Assembly (NCBI GenBank): GCA_029259935.1
Contig: JAJDEH010000382.1
Location: 48,025 to 112,024 of the forward strand
Direction of reading: 5' to 3'
DNA length: 64,000 bases
Source: Planctomycetota bacterium
Lineage (GTDB): Bacteria > Planctomycetota > Planctomycetia > Pirellulales > Pirellulaceae
Made by a program: the position numbers and the translations under genes
The notes under the pieces: model-generated
Told to the model about the DNA's origin: nothing
What the model saw: only the letters and a program-made list of their open reading frames with translations
The model's database searches: none
In this document: in pieces, positions 19,039 to 27,458 of the stretch
How the letters are laid out: every line of letters begins with the position of its first letter
Position numbering within the stretch: the stretch's first letter is position 1

Positions 19039-20268
19039 ATGACGGAACCATTGTTTGATATCAGTTCGCAGGCTTTCAAGGACGATCCGCATCCAACGTT
19101 GCAAAAGATGAACGAGGCGGGGCCGCTGGTGCGAATGAAAATGCCCGTGGTGGGCCGCATCGGCGTGGTGACGACCTATCGCGCGGTCAATGAGTTTCTG
19201 CGAGACCACGATCGGTTCGTCCAAGATCCCAAGAACGCGGGGCGGAAACAGAACCCGGCCATGCGCTGGTGGATGCCGGGGCTGTTTCGCGTGCTGTCGC
19301 AGCAGATGCTCAACAAAGACGAGCCCGATCATCGCCGCTTGCGCGATCTGGTCGAGCAGGCGTTTTTGCGGCACAGTGTCGAGGCGATGCGCGACCGCGT
19401 CCGCGAGCTGGCCGATCAGGCCATCGACGAGGCGGTTCAAAAATCGGCTGCCGACGGAACGGTCGACATCCACGATCATTTTTCGCGCCAATTCCCGCTG
19501 GCGGTGATTTGCGAACTGCTGGGACTGCCTGGCGAAGATCGCCCCAAGTTCAGCCGTTGGGCGGGCCGATTCAGTTCGGTCGGTTCAGCGATCGGTTTGT
19601 TGAGAGTGCTGCCCGGGTTGTACAAGCTGCGCGGTTATTTGCAGCAACAGTTCCGAGCCTGCCGCCAGCGTCCGCGCCCCGGGATGCTGTCCGCATTGGC
19701 CGAGGCCGAGCACGAGGGCGATCGGCTGAGCGAAGACGAACTGACCGCGATGGGGTTTCTCTTGCTGATCGCCGGTCACGAGACAACCACGCATTTGATT
19801 TCGACCGGCTTGTTGGCTTTGCTGGAACACCCGCAACAGAAGGCGGCCTTGATGTCCGATTGGTCGCTTGGGGAATCGGCCGTAGACGAGATGCTGCGGT
19901 TCGGTTCGCCAGTGCAAATCACCAAGCCGCGAATGGTCGCCCAAGACATGGAATGGCACGGCCACCGCCTCAAGCAGAGCGAGATGATCGTGGCGCTCTT
20001 GGCCGCCGCCAACTGCGACCCGGACGAGTTCGAGGATCCCCGGCGGTTTGATATCCGGCGTCATCCCAATCGGCACGTCGAGTTTGGGACGGGCATTCAC
20101 ATCTGCCTTGGACTCAAGCTGGCCGTACTGGAAGTGAGAACGGCGATGGAACGGCTGCTCACAAGATTCCCCGACCTGGAGTTGGCGGTCCCCAGAACAG
20201 CGATCCGCTGGACCAAAAGGATCGGCCTGCGATCAATGACCGCGTTGCCGATCAAGCTGAACGCATGA
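19039..20268 (+). CDS. cytochrome P450
   Basis: 409 residues, the normal length for a soluble bacterial P450. The I-helix oxygen-binding motif AGHETT is at 245-250, the K-helix ExxR is E284-R287, and the haem loop EFGTGIHICLG has the axial Cys356. It lacks an N-terminal membrane anchor, so it is a soluble monooxygenase needing an external ferredoxin/reductase, neither of which is encoded in the window. The start is 54 bp after the STAND gene stop on the same strand, so they may be co-transcribed, but a functional link is not implied by the protein itself. Its 3' end overlaps the convergent small membrane-protein gene by 36 bp. Substrate unknown. Confidence 0.95.
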   Translation: MTEPLFDISSQAFKDDPHPTLQKMNEAGPLVRMKMPVVGRIGVVTTYRAVNEFLRDHDRFVQDPKNAGRKQNPAMRWWMPGLFRVLSQQMLNKDEPDHRRLRDLVEQAFLRHSVEAMRDRVRELADQAIDEAVQKSAADGTVDIHDHFSRQFPLAVICELLGLPGEDRPKFSRWAGRFSSVGSAIGLLRVLPGLYKLRGYLQQQFRACRQRPRPGMLSALAEAEHEGDRLSEDELTAMGFLLLIAGHETTTHLISTGLLALLEHPQQKAALMSDWSLGESAVDEMLRFGSPVQITKPRMVAQDMEWHGHRLKQSEMIVALLAAANCDPDEFEDPRRFDIRRHPNRHVEFGTGIHICLGLKLAVLEVRTAMERLLTRFPDLELAVPRTAIRWTKRIGLRSMTALPIKLNA

Positions 20269-20607
20269 GCGGTGCTGGCTTCGCCGACAAACTTGAAAGG
20301 GACGCGACGGCCCGCGCGGCCTAACCGATTCGTCGCTGGTGGACGCCAAAGCCAATCGGCTCTTCTGTCGCTCCAGCAAATCCCACGCCCCAACCGCGAA
20401 GCAACCGATTCCCATCACTCCCACGATGCCATACCAAGGGTTCCATTGAGGCAGGAAGGCGGCTGGCATGAACTCTCTCATTTCACGTCCCGCGCCAGTC
20501 ACTTCCAGTGCCAGAACCGGCAGCGACGCGCTGATTCCCCACCAGGCCAGAGAGGTACCGATGACCAAGGCGGCAACAGGCATCCAGATTGGGGATCGTT
20601 TTTCCAT
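20233..20607 (-). CDS. small membrane protein with two predicted transmembrane helices
   Basis: 124 residues from ATG 20607, chosen because a strong Shine-Dalgarno, GGAGGAG, sits about 9 nt upstream. Two hydrophobic stretches are clear: one in the first 30 residues (VAALVIGTSLAWWGIS) and one in the middle (IVGVMGIGCFAVGAW), followed by a basic cytoplasmic-looking tail. It begins 32 bp after the glycosyltransferase stop on the same strand, so the two probably form an operon. Its last 36 bp run antisense to the end of the P450 gene. I do not recognise the family. The strong ribosome-binding site, rare among its neighbours, is the main reason to accept the gene. Confidence 0.65.
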   Translation of the reverse strand: MEKRSPIWMPVAALVIGTSLAWWGISASLPVLALEVTGAGREMREFMPAAFLPQWNPWYGIVGVMGIGCFAVGAWDLLERQKSRLALASTSDESVRPRGPSRPFQVCRRSQHRSCVQLDRQRGH

Positions 20608-20639
20608 GCGCGGTTTCTCCTCCAAACCGTAGCACACGA

Positions 20640-21893
20640 TTAGCGACGAGGTGGAGAAAGATGATTGCTCGCGAATTCTTCGATCGCTTGGGCCGTGCGA
20701 TCCGCGCCGTCTCTCGCCGCAAGCTTGTGCGCGAAACCCTCGCAGGCTTCTTTTGTTGCGTTTGATGCCAGCAGGCTCTCAAGTCTCCTTGCAACCGCCG
20801 GGCCTTTGAATTTGGACTTTGTCAGCCAATCGCCAATGCCGAAGTCTTTGATTCGCTTGCCGTTGTCGAACTGGTCGTGCGCCAGAGCCATGATCAACTG
20901 AGGAATTCCGGCAGTCAGCCCTTGCGCGGTCGACCCGATTCCACCGTGATGAACCACGGCGGCGGATCGTGACAGCAGTTGGCTGAATGGGACATAGGAA
21001 AAATGGACCACGCCGTTGGGAAGGTCGGGCGGAATCTGATCGGGAAAGCGCGTCAAGAAAACTCCGCGCCGATTCAACGATTGACATGCCTGCACGGCTG
21101 CCTCGAAAAACTCGCGGCCAAAGATATTGGCGGACCCTGGAGTGAAGACGATGGGCGGTTCGCCGGCTTGTAAAAACGTTTCTACTTCCGCGGGCAACTG
21201 CTCGGACGGTTCGTCCCATAAGGGAAAATCCGTTTGAATCAGGTTGTCCGGCCAATCGTCTTGCGGCGGGCAAAACCAATCGGGAAATAAACAGCCGACG
21301 CACCACGGCGAATGCCAAGCGTGCGTGATGTGCCGGATGGGAGGCAAGTCCAGTTCTTGACGAAACGCATTCAGCCCTGGACAGGCGACCGGATCGATGA
21401 AAATCCGTTCACCAACCCAGTACTGCAAGCGCCGCATCCAGCGCGGCCCAAAGCTGCCCGGAAGATGGGGCGGCGCGATATTGCTCCACATCACGGCGGG
21501 CTGCAGATGCAAGGTGATCAAGGGCAGACCCAGCTTCTCTTGTGCCGCGAGCGCACCGAATCCAAAGCAGTTGGTAATGGCGACCGTCTCGCCCGGCCGA
21601 AATCGCTCTTCGAGCATTTCGTATTGCGGCCGCAGAGTCATTTCAATGCCGCTGCGCCAAATGTGCCCAAAGCCGCGCACGGGATGCCACAGGTCGGGAT
21701 GGCTGGTCGCTTCCAGAAATTGTTGCTTGGTGCCAAGCTCGACATATTCCAAACCGAAGCGTTTGGCCGTCTCTTCAAAATAGCCGTTGACGAGGAAGGT
21801 GATCTCGTGGCCGCGCCGCTGCAGTGCCAACGCAACGCCCATCATTGGATGAACGTCGCCGGAACTGCCGAAGGGCGAGAATATGAAGTGCAT
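20640..21893 (-). CDS. GT1-family glycosyltransferase (UGT / sterol glucosyltransferase-like)
   Basis: 417 residues. It has an N-terminal FGSSGDVHPMMGVALAL acceptor-domain motif and a C-terminal nucleotide-sugar motif VVHHGGIGSTAQGL...HDQFDN, which together define the GT-B fold GT1 family (UDP-glucosyl or rhamnosyl transferases acting on lipids, sterols or aromatic aglycones). No signal peptide. It is encoded convergently with the P450 gene and upstream of the small membrane protein, so a shared lipid or terpenoid-like substrate is conceivable but unproven. The ATG at 21893 begins the first beta strand directly, as usual in this family. Confidence 0.92.
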   Translation of the reverse strand: MHFIFSPFGSSGDVHPMMGVALALQRRGHEITFLVNGYFEETAKRFGLEYVELGTKQQFLEATSHPDLWHPVRGFGHIWRSGIEMTLRPQYEMLEERFRPGETVAITNCFGFGALAAQEKLGLPLITLHLQPAVMWSNIAPPHLPGSFGPRWMRRLQYWVGERIFIDPVACPGLNAFRQELDLPPIRHITHAWHSPWCVGCLFPDWFCPPQDDWPDNLIQTDFPLWDEPSEQLPAEVETFLQAGEPPIVFTPGSANIFGREFFEAAVQACQSLNRRGVFLTRFPDQIPPDLPNGVVHFSYVPFSQLLSRSAAVVHHGGIGSTAQGLTAGIPQLIMALAHDQFDNGKRIKDFGIGDWLTKSKFKGPAVARRLESLLASNATKEACEGFAHKLAARDGADRTAQAIEEFASNHLSPPRR

Positions 21894-21916
21894 CTAATTG
21901 ACGTGCCGCTGGCGGA

Positions 21917-23551
21917 TCAGGATTTACCCCGGGACTTGGTCCGATACTTCTGCCGCCATTGCTTCGGCATGACGCTCACGTCCGAATCGTCCTTGTAGTG
22001 CGCGCGCAGTTGTTCCAAGTCGCCTTTCAGCTTCTCGATCACACCGGCATAGGATCCGTTGCCATACTCGTTGGACAGCTCGTCGGGGTCCTTTTTCAGA
22101 TCGTAGAATTCCCACTCATCAAACTGATAGAAGCGAATCAACTTGTATCGCTCGGTGCGAATGCCATAGTGGGCGGCGACCATATGCACGCTGGGATACT
22201 CGTGGTAGTGATAGTAAATCGATTCACGCCAATCGGCGGGCGATTCTCCTTGGAACAGCGGAACCAGCGAGCGGCCTTGCATATCGGCGGGAATCTCCGC
22301 GCCTGCGACGTCGAGAAATGTTTCGCCATAGTCCAGGTTCTGTATCAGATCAGTGTTCACGGAACCTGCTTTGACTACGCCCGGCCATTTGACGATGAAC
22401 GGCATCTTCAACGACTCTTCGTACATCCAGCGTTTGTCGTACCAGCCGTGGTCTCCCAAATAAAAGCCTTGGTCCGATGAATAGATGACGATGGTATTCT
22501 TGTCGAGGCCCGACTCCTTGAGGTAGTCCATCATCCGCCCGACGCTTTCATCGACACCCTTGATGCAGCGCAAATAGTCCTTCATATAGCGCTGGTACTT
22601 CCAGCGAACGAGATCCTTGCCGGTTAGCCTTGCTTTGCGGAACGCTTGGTTTTTCGGTTCGTAGGCCGCATGCCACTGCTTGAGTTGCTGCTTCGTCATC
22701 TTTTGCATGTTGCGATAGCCCGACTTGTCGGTGGCCAGGGCGTTGTCCGGATCCCAGTCCTTGCCGGGCGAAAGGAACAAGTCGTACACCAGATCCATGT
22801 GCCGATCGATTTCCATTTCCTGAAACCGCGCCGGGCTGGCGTCGTCTTCATGGTGATCAAACAGAGTCGGCGACTCGGGAATCTCAATGTCGTCGTACAA
22901 CGTCAGATGACGTAGCGGCGGCATCCAAGTGCGATGCGGCGCTTTATGTTGGCACATCAGCATGAAAGGCTTATCGTCGTTGCGTTTCTCTTTCAGCCAA
23001 TCCAGCGCCAGGTCGGTGACGATATCGGTGCAGTAGCCCTCAATGCGCGTGCGGCCCCGGGGCGTTTTAAAGTCAGGGTTGTAATAACTCCCTTGCCCGG
23101 GCAGCACTTGCCAATGATCGAACCCTTGCGGATCGGACGACAAGTGCCACTTGCCGATCATGGCCGTCTGGTATCCGACTTTCCGCAACAGCTTGGGAAA
23201 CGTCTGCTGCGAACCGTCGAACCGATTGTTGTTTTGCATGAAGCCGTTGAGATGGCTATGCTTGCCGGTCAAAATCACCGCCCGGCTCGGTCCGCAGATC
23301 GAGTTCGTACAGAAGCTGTTTTGAAACAACATCCCTTGCTTCGCCAAACGATCGATGTTCGGCGTCGGATTGATATCCTTCAGCAAGCCGCCATAAGCGC
23401 CAATTGCATGCGGTGCGTGGTCGTCGGTGAAAATAAACAGGATGTTCGGCTGCTCGGCCCCCATTACCAGCGTGAAACGTGCGCTGATACCCAGGAAGAT
23501 AAATAGAAGGGCTAGAACCAATGTGCCAATTCGACTTGCCACAATTTGCAT
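21917..23551 (-). CDS. secreted sulfatase (type I, formylglycine-dependent)
   Basis: 544 residues from ATG 23551. A hydrophobic signal segment (residues 7-30) precedes [15 protein letters not shown], in which Asp43 and Asp44 are metal ligands. The maturation signature CGPSR at 86-90 provides Cys86 for conversion to formylglycine, and GKWHL follows as expected. It hydrolyses sulfate esters from a sulfated polysaccharide or mucin-like substrate in the periplasm; sulfatase-rich genomes are typical of marine planctomycetes. An in-frame extension of 36 residues upstream would hide the signal peptide and is rejected. It lies 23 bp upstream of the glycosyltransferase gene on the same strand. An anaerobic or FGE-type maturase is required and not seen here. 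Confidence 0.95.
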   Translation of the reverse strand: MQIVASRIGTLVLALLFIFLGISARFTLVMGAEQPNILFIFTDDHAPHAIGAYGGLLKDINPTPNIDRLAKQGMLFQNSFCTNSICGPSRAVILTGKHSHLNGFMQNNNRFDGSQQTFPKLLRKVGYQTAMIGKWHLSSDPQGFDHWQVLPGQGSYYNPDFKTPRGRTRIEGYCTDIVTDLALDWLKEKRNDDKPFMLMCQHKAPHRTWMPPLRHLTLYDDIEIPESPTLFDHHEDDASPARFQEMEIDRHMDLVYDLFLSPGKDWDPDNALATDKSGYRNMQKMTKQQLKQWHAAYEPKNQAFRKARLTGKDLVRWKYQRYMKDYLRCIKGVDESVGRMMDYLKESGLDKNTIVIYSSDQGFYLGDHGWYDKRWMYEESLKMPFIVKWPGVVKAGSVNTDLIQNLDYGETFLDVAGAEIPADMQGRSLVPLFQGESPADWRESIYYHYHEYPSVHMVAAHYGIRTERYKLIRFYQFDEWEFYDLKKDPDELSNEYGNGSYAGVIEKLKGDLEQLRAHYKDDSDVSVMPKQWRQKYRTKSRGKS

Positions 23552-23714
23552 TCCTCTATGTTGAGATGATTTGTATTGTGAACTTGGGCATCGAAAGGGT
23601 CTATCGATGGATTGGCGAGTTTCGCAATCCACGAGACCTAGCGAGATTCTACTCGGCACGCGGCCAATGTGTAGTCTTTCTCCCGGTTTTCAAGGGAGCG
23701 GCCGCGAGTTCTTG

Positions 23715-25253
23715 CTAATTCGTTTTCTTTGAAGCAGCCGCGCGAGCGAAATCCGCCGCGGCCCGGACAACTTCACCTTTCGCTTGCCAGGTAGCCGCGC
23801 GGGCCAGAAAAGTACGCCGCTGCGGGTCTAATTTGATTGCGGAATTGTAGTCTTCAAGCGCCTTGTCGTAATTACGTTTAGCATGCCACGCCCGCCCGCG
23901 GTGATGAAACGCGGCGGCGTAACCAGGACGCAAGTGAATTGCTTCCGTTAGATCTTCAATGGCTGAATCGTATTGACCAAGTTGAGTCTTTAGGAGCCCG
24001 CGATTTGAAAAGTTTCGCGGTTCCCGGGGATCCAACTTGATGGCGCGCGAGTAGTCCGCTATCGCGTCGTCAAACCTTTTTAGCATTGCCAAGGCATTCG
24101 CGCGATTGTTGTACGCAATGGCATCATTCGGGTCGTACTCAATTGCCGTATCCAAGTCAACGATGCTTTTGCCAGGCGAGCCCATCTCAAAATACACATC
24201 GGCTCGGTATCGATAGATGTGGCTGCGCTGTGGGTTCAATTCGATTACTGTGTTGAAATCAGCAAGAGCCTCGTCGAGTTTTCCAATTTCTTGATAGGCA
24301 GCTGCACGATCGAAATACAAGGATTCCGAATTCGGGGAGAGTCCTATCGCTTTCGTAAGATCGTTGACCGCGTGCCCAAACTGCTGCTTCTCGCTCCAGG
24401 CGGCAGCACGCATTGCATAGGGCCGCCACCTGTCGATCCGAAGACCAATCGCTTGATTGAAGTCCGCGATTGCCTTGTCGTATTCCTTCTGCTCATGCCA
24501 GACGCAACCCCGGCCAAAATACGCGTCCACATTCTTGGAGTCCATTTCGCAGGCCCGATCAAAGTCGGCTCGGGCGTTTTCGAACTCATCGAGCTGCAGC
24601 CAAGACTTTCCGCGAAATACGTAGGCGTCGGTGTGCGTGGGATCTATCTCAATCGCCTTCTGGTAGTCTTCAATCGCTGATTTGAAACGGCGTTTCTTAT
24701 GCATTGCGAGACCGCGGTTCAAGAGGGCGGCGGTTGACGTGGAATCAATTTCAAGAGCTTTTCCGAAGTCCTCCACGGCTCTATCGATGTCGCCCTTTTT
24801 GGACAATGCAATTCCACGATTCGAGTATGCGTTGACGTCTCGCGGGTCTAGGCCTATCGCTTTGCCGCTGTAGAGAATTGCCTGGTCATATTCGCCAATT
24901 CGAAGCCAAGTCACGCCAATGTTTGTTAACGCGTCCGAACGCGAAGGGTCTAATTGAATTACACGTTCAAAATCGGCACGTGCTTTTTCGTATTGCTCCA
25001 ATTCGCTCCAGCAGATGCCGCGATTGAAGTAAGCGTTTGTGTATTGGGGAAGACGATTGATTGTCTCGGAATAGTTGGCGGCAGCTTCTTCATATTCCCC
25101 AACCTCTTGATGCCGCCGGCCGTCGCCGTACTGCTCAAGTGCTTGATAGTCGCGAAACACCCATAGAAACACGCCACCCAAAACGCCGCAGCAACCCAAT
25201 ATCGGAACTCCGACGACCGCGACGGACAGAAGAATGATGGTTCGCCGTTTCAT
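23715..25253 (-). CDS. membrane-anchored TPR protein, 14 repeats
   Basis: 512 residues from ATG 25253. An N-terminal hydrophobic segment (IILLSVAVVGVPILGCC) is either a transmembrane anchor or a poor lipobox (ILGC). From about residue 40 to the C-terminus I count 14 tetratricopeptide repeats of 34 residues (consensus AY.NRG.....G.YD.AI.DF..AI.LDP). TPR solenoids bind other proteins; no catalytic domain is present. It sits between the sulfatase and DUF1080 genes on the same strand but with gaps of about 64-163 bp, so co-transcription is uncertain. Ten upstream in-frame residues are excluded because the hydrophobic anchor then starts properly. Confidence 0.85.
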   Translation of the reverse strand: MKRRTIILLSVAVVGVPILGCCGVLGGVFLWVFRDYQALEQYGDGRRHQEVGEYEEAAANYSETINRLPQYTNAYFNRGICWSELEQYEKARADFERVIQLDPSRSDALTNIGVTWLRIGEYDQAILYSGKAIGLDPRDVNAYSNRGIALSKKGDIDRAVEDFGKALEIDSTSTAALLNRGLAMHKKRRFKSAIEDYQKAIEIDPTHTDAYVFRGKSWLQLDEFENARADFDRACEMDSKNVDAYFGRGCVWHEQKEYDKAIADFNQAIGLRIDRWRPYAMRAAAWSEKQQFGHAVNDLTKAIGLSPNSESLYFDRAAAYQEIGKLDEALADFNTVIELNPQRSHIYRYRADVYFEMGSPGKSIVDLDTAIEYDPNDAIAYNNRANALAMLKRFDDAIADYSRAIKLDPREPRNFSNRGLLKTQLGQYDSAIEDLTEAIHLRPGYAAAFHHRGRAWHAKRNYDKALEDYNSAIKLDPQRRTFLARAATWQAKGEVVRAAADFARAAASKKTN

Positions 25254-25317
25254 GCCATAGCCCCTTAGCAACCGCCGACACACGGCAGTTTGGCCCGGAT
25301 GCGTTCTACATCATTCA

Positions 25318-26100
25318 TCAAAAGTCCGTGTCGGCCCTTTCGAGATCCAATTCCTTGATCCAGACATTGCGATAGCGGACGTCATGGCCTTCACATTGTA
25401 GCTTCAGGCCACCTGGCACGTCAGTGATGCCTTTGCCACCGTCGTTACCGCCGTCGAGTCCTGAATTGGGGCCGCCCCAAACTTGGGTGATCGTCTGGTT
25501 GGAGTGAACTTTCTTTCCGTTAAAGTACATTGAGACCATCGCTTTTTCGATTCGCTTGCCGTTTTTGAAGCGCGCCGCCCGGAACTGGATGTCGTAGGCA
25601 TTCCATTTTCCCACTCCGTTGTAGGCATGATACGGCGATTCGGTTTCGTTGATCACCGCGCCCATTCCGTGCTTGGTCTTGTCGCCGTCCAAGACTTGGA
25701 TCTCGTAGCGATTTTGCAGATAGACGCCGCTATTGCCGCCCTGCTTCATGACCAGGAATTCGATGTGCAATCGGAAGTCGCGATACTTTTTCTTGGTGAC
25801 AATATCCGCCGTGCCGTACTTGCCTCCGGCAGCGACGGGATCATCGCTCATGATCACCGTGCCGTCATCCACCGGATCGTCGACGACCTTCCACTTGATC
25901 GGTAATGCAGATTGAAAGCGGGGGCCTTCCCAGTACGTCCACTTGGCGTCCAGCATTTCGCGGCTGCCGTCAAGGATCACTTCGGCAGCGGGCAGAGCCG
26001 ATGCACCGACGCCGACTTCAGCAACCACCGGCGATGCGTGTTGAAAAATCAAAACCGCGCCAACGAGGCTGGCAAGGAAGAGGTTCGTGTAAATGCGCAT
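25318..26100 (-). CDS. DUF1080 (3-keto-disaccharide hydrolase-like) secreted protein
   Basis: 260 residues. A signal peptide ends near PVVAE. The rest is a concanavalin-like DUF1080 domain: DFRLHIEFLVMKQGGNSGVYLQNRYEIQVLD is the classic family stretch (the GNSGVYLQ core), and the C-terminus VPGGLKLQCEGHDVRYRNVWIKEL also fits. Members of this family have been assigned as 3-keto-disaccharide hydrolases or bind glucan-like sugars; planctomycetes carry many copies. It is probably periplasmic and involved in carbohydrate breakdown together with the nearby sulfatase. ATG at 26100 gives a clean signal peptide. Confidence 0.93.
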   Translation of the reverse strand: MRIYTNLFLASLVGAVLIFQHASPVVAEVGVGASALPAAEVILDGSREMLDAKWTYWEGPRFQSALPIKWKVVDDPVDDGTVIMSDDPVAAGGKYGTADIVTKKKYRDFRLHIEFLVMKQGGNSGVYLQNRYEIQVLDGDKTKHGMGAVINETESPYHAYNGVGKWNAYDIQFRAARFKNGKRIEKAMVSMYFNGKKVHSNQTITQVWGGPNSGLDGGNDGGKGITDVPGGLKLQCEGHDVRYRNVWIKELDLERADTDF

Positions 26101-26277
26101 TACGGTTACTCGATCTCTAGAGGTATTGGTCGCTAGAACCTTGGGCTTCGATAGAATGGAAACTCAATGATACTTGCGAACAGACTCGCGGGACAACGAG
26201 TGTCCGGCCGCAAACCGGGCGGAAGGAACGGTGGAAGCCCTGGAGTCGGCGAGGGCGAGTTCTTCCAAATTGGTAAT

Positions 26278-26313
26278 AAAAAAGAGCGTCCAAAGAAATT
26301 GGACGCTCTTTTT
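26278..26313. terminator. bidirectional Rho-independent terminator
   Basis: A near-perfect hairpin with arms AAAGAGCGTCCAA (26281-26293) and TTGGACGCTCTTT (26299-26311), loop of 5 nt, extended by A/T pairs to about 15 bp, and A-tract on the left and T-tract on the right. On the minus strand it lies about 27 nt after the stop of the 76-aa gene, whose mRNA would end in a U run. Symmetry means it can stop transcripts on either strand. It is the clearest intrinsic terminator in the window. Confidence 0.9.
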
Positions 26314-26339
26314 CAATTTGATTTGGTTTTGAAGTCGAT

Positions 26340-26570
26340 CTACTCGCGGGGTCGAACGGCACCGGTTAGACCGCTGTAATCGTGGCGGTCAGAATTGTGC
26401 CAAAGTGGCAATCCAAGTTCAACGCGTTTCCGCAATTCGTCAATCTTCGATTGCGAGCCCGCGGGGGCGTCGGTCGCCGAGAACGAATTGGAATCCGTCG
26501 GCGCGAAGTCCTCGTCGTGCCCATACTTGAGAATGGCCTCAAAAACGTTAAATACTTTCTCCTTTTCCAT
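26340..26570 (-). CDS. small conserved-looking protein (76 aa)
   Basis: 76 residues from ATG 26570, with AGGGTG a few nt upstream; a GTG one codon further up is possible. The C-terminal block KIDELRKRVELGLPLWHNSDRHDYSGLTGAVRPRE, read in pieces (LRKRVELGLPLWH, YSGLTGAVRPR), resembles a short planctomycete protein I recall, but I cannot name a family. No signal peptide, no membrane helix. It is a single gene, because a strong terminator follows about 27 nt downstream and the next upstream feature is a 422-bp gap. Coding is supported by the terminator position and start context rather than by a known domain. Confidence 0.65.
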   Translation of the reverse strand: MEKEKVFNVFEAILKYGHDEDFAPTDSNSFSATDAPAGSQSKIDELRKRVELGLPLWHNSDRHDYSGLTGAVRPRE

Positions 26571-26660
26571 CACTCACCCTTTCAAATGATCAAGTCAAAA
26601 AAGCCAAGAGGGTCCCGCTGAAGAACTAACTTGGCGACGTTTTGTTTTGCAGAACGATTT

Positions 26661-26700
26661 ATCTGGTTGGTAGGCCGGTTATTTGGTTGGCAGGCCTGCC
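26661..26700. repeat. two 20-bp imperfect tandem repeats
   Basis: Two units, 26661-26680 and 26681-26700, share the pattern ATYTGGTTGGYAGGCC in their first 16 bases with only two differences. They lie about 90 bp upstream of the minus-strand 76-aa gene start, a position where regulator binding sites could be. Confidence 0.55.
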
Positions 26701-26903
26701 CGCGTTTGCTGTTGTATTATTTCAACCGCAGACCGAAAGTCAAGCTTTTTGTTTCTCTTTGGTGTGTATTCCCCCATAGCTCAATTCTTCTCGAATGATA
26801 AAACCCAGCAAGACGGTTGTTTTCTGGGGACAGTTTGTAATGCGGGAAAAGTGCCGACGCCCGCAAGGTGGGAATTAAAACCACTAAGTGTGGCGCAATG
26901 GTT

Positions 26904-26934
26904 TTGATTTAACAAATCAACGATCGCTTATGAT
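26904..26934 (+). promoter_or_regulatory. candidate promoter with overlapping inverted repeat upstream of yjbQ
   Basis: TTGATT (26904-26909) and TATGAT (26929-26934) are separated by 19 bp, about 59 nt before the YjbQ start. The -35-like part is one arm of the perfect inverted repeat TTGATTT-AAC-AAATCAA (26904-26920), which could be an operator. The spacer is 2 bp longer than ideal, so confidence is low. Confidence 0.3.
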
Positions 26935-26992
26935 AAGCTGTGCTGATCTTGCCTCAAGTTCATTCCGCTGAGTCCTCCGGAAGAAAAAATTC

Positions 26993-27418
26993 ATGAGCTG
27001 GTTTCAAAAGACTCTTGGGCTTCCTCGGTTTCCACGGGGGTTTCATTTGATTACGAGGGAAGTAGAAACCGGGTTCCCAGAGTTGCAGCAGTTGCAAATC
27101 GGCTTGCTGCACGTTTTTATTCAACACACTTCGGCGTCACTGACCATTAACGAGAACGCGGATCCCGATGTGCGGGTCGACTTGGAATCGTTGATCAATA
27201 CGATTGCCCCCGAGCAGTTTCCGTATGTTCACACGCTGGAAGGGCCGGATGACATGCCCGCGCACATGAAGGCGTCGTTAATGGGCAGTTCCGTGTCCGT
27301 TCCGGTTCGCCAAGGCCGGCTCGCCCTGGGGACGTGGCAAGGGATTTATCTGTGCGAGCATCGAGACAATGGAGGCAGCCGCAAGTTAGTTCTCACGCTA
27401 CAAGGCGAAAGCGAATGA
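26993..27418 (+). CDS. yjbQ: YjbQ family protein (UPF0047)
   Basis: 141 residues covering the whole family: FIQHTSASLTINENADPDV near residue 45, HTLEGPDDMPAHMKASL in the middle and LGTWQGIYLCEHRD near the end. These blocks carry the conserved His and Asp/Glu residues. YjbQ-type proteins have been reported to have thiamine-phosphate synthase side activity and can rescue some thiamine mutants; the true role is not settled. Small, soluble, usually trimeric. It stands alone on the plus strand between minus-strand genes. No thiamine (TPP) riboswitch was found in the upstream gap. Confidence 0.95.
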   Translation: MSWFQKTLGLPRFPRGFHLITREVETGFPELQQLQIGLLHVFIQHTSASLTINENADPDVRVDLESLINTIAPEQFPYVHTLEGPDDMPAHMKASLMGSSVSVPVRQGRLALGTWQGIYLCEHRDNGGSRKLVLTLQGESE

Positions 27419-27458
27419 CCCATGGGCTTGGCCACCCGAATGTACAAACGCAGAGAAC

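Larger units (their letters stand above)
26574..26992. other. intergenic gap holding a 20-bp tandem repeat and a candidate promoter
   Basis: This stretch of about 420 bp separates the minus-strand 76-aa gene from the plus-strand YjbQ gene and must contain both promoters. It is AT-richer than its surroundings. A short open frame at 26683-26907 has no recognisable protein character. Two features stand out and are listed separately: a 20-bp tandem repeat at 26661-26700 and an inverted repeat overlapping a candidate promoter at 26904-26934. No RNA gene was identified. Confidence 0.5.

Noticed and set aside
21917..23659. 36-residue N-terminal extension of the sulfatase
   Set aside because: It would bury the clear signal peptide that begins at ATG 23551.
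26683..26907. 74-codon frame in the yjbQ upstream gap
   Set aside because: No ribosome-binding site, unusual composition, and it overlaps the repeat and the candidate promoter.
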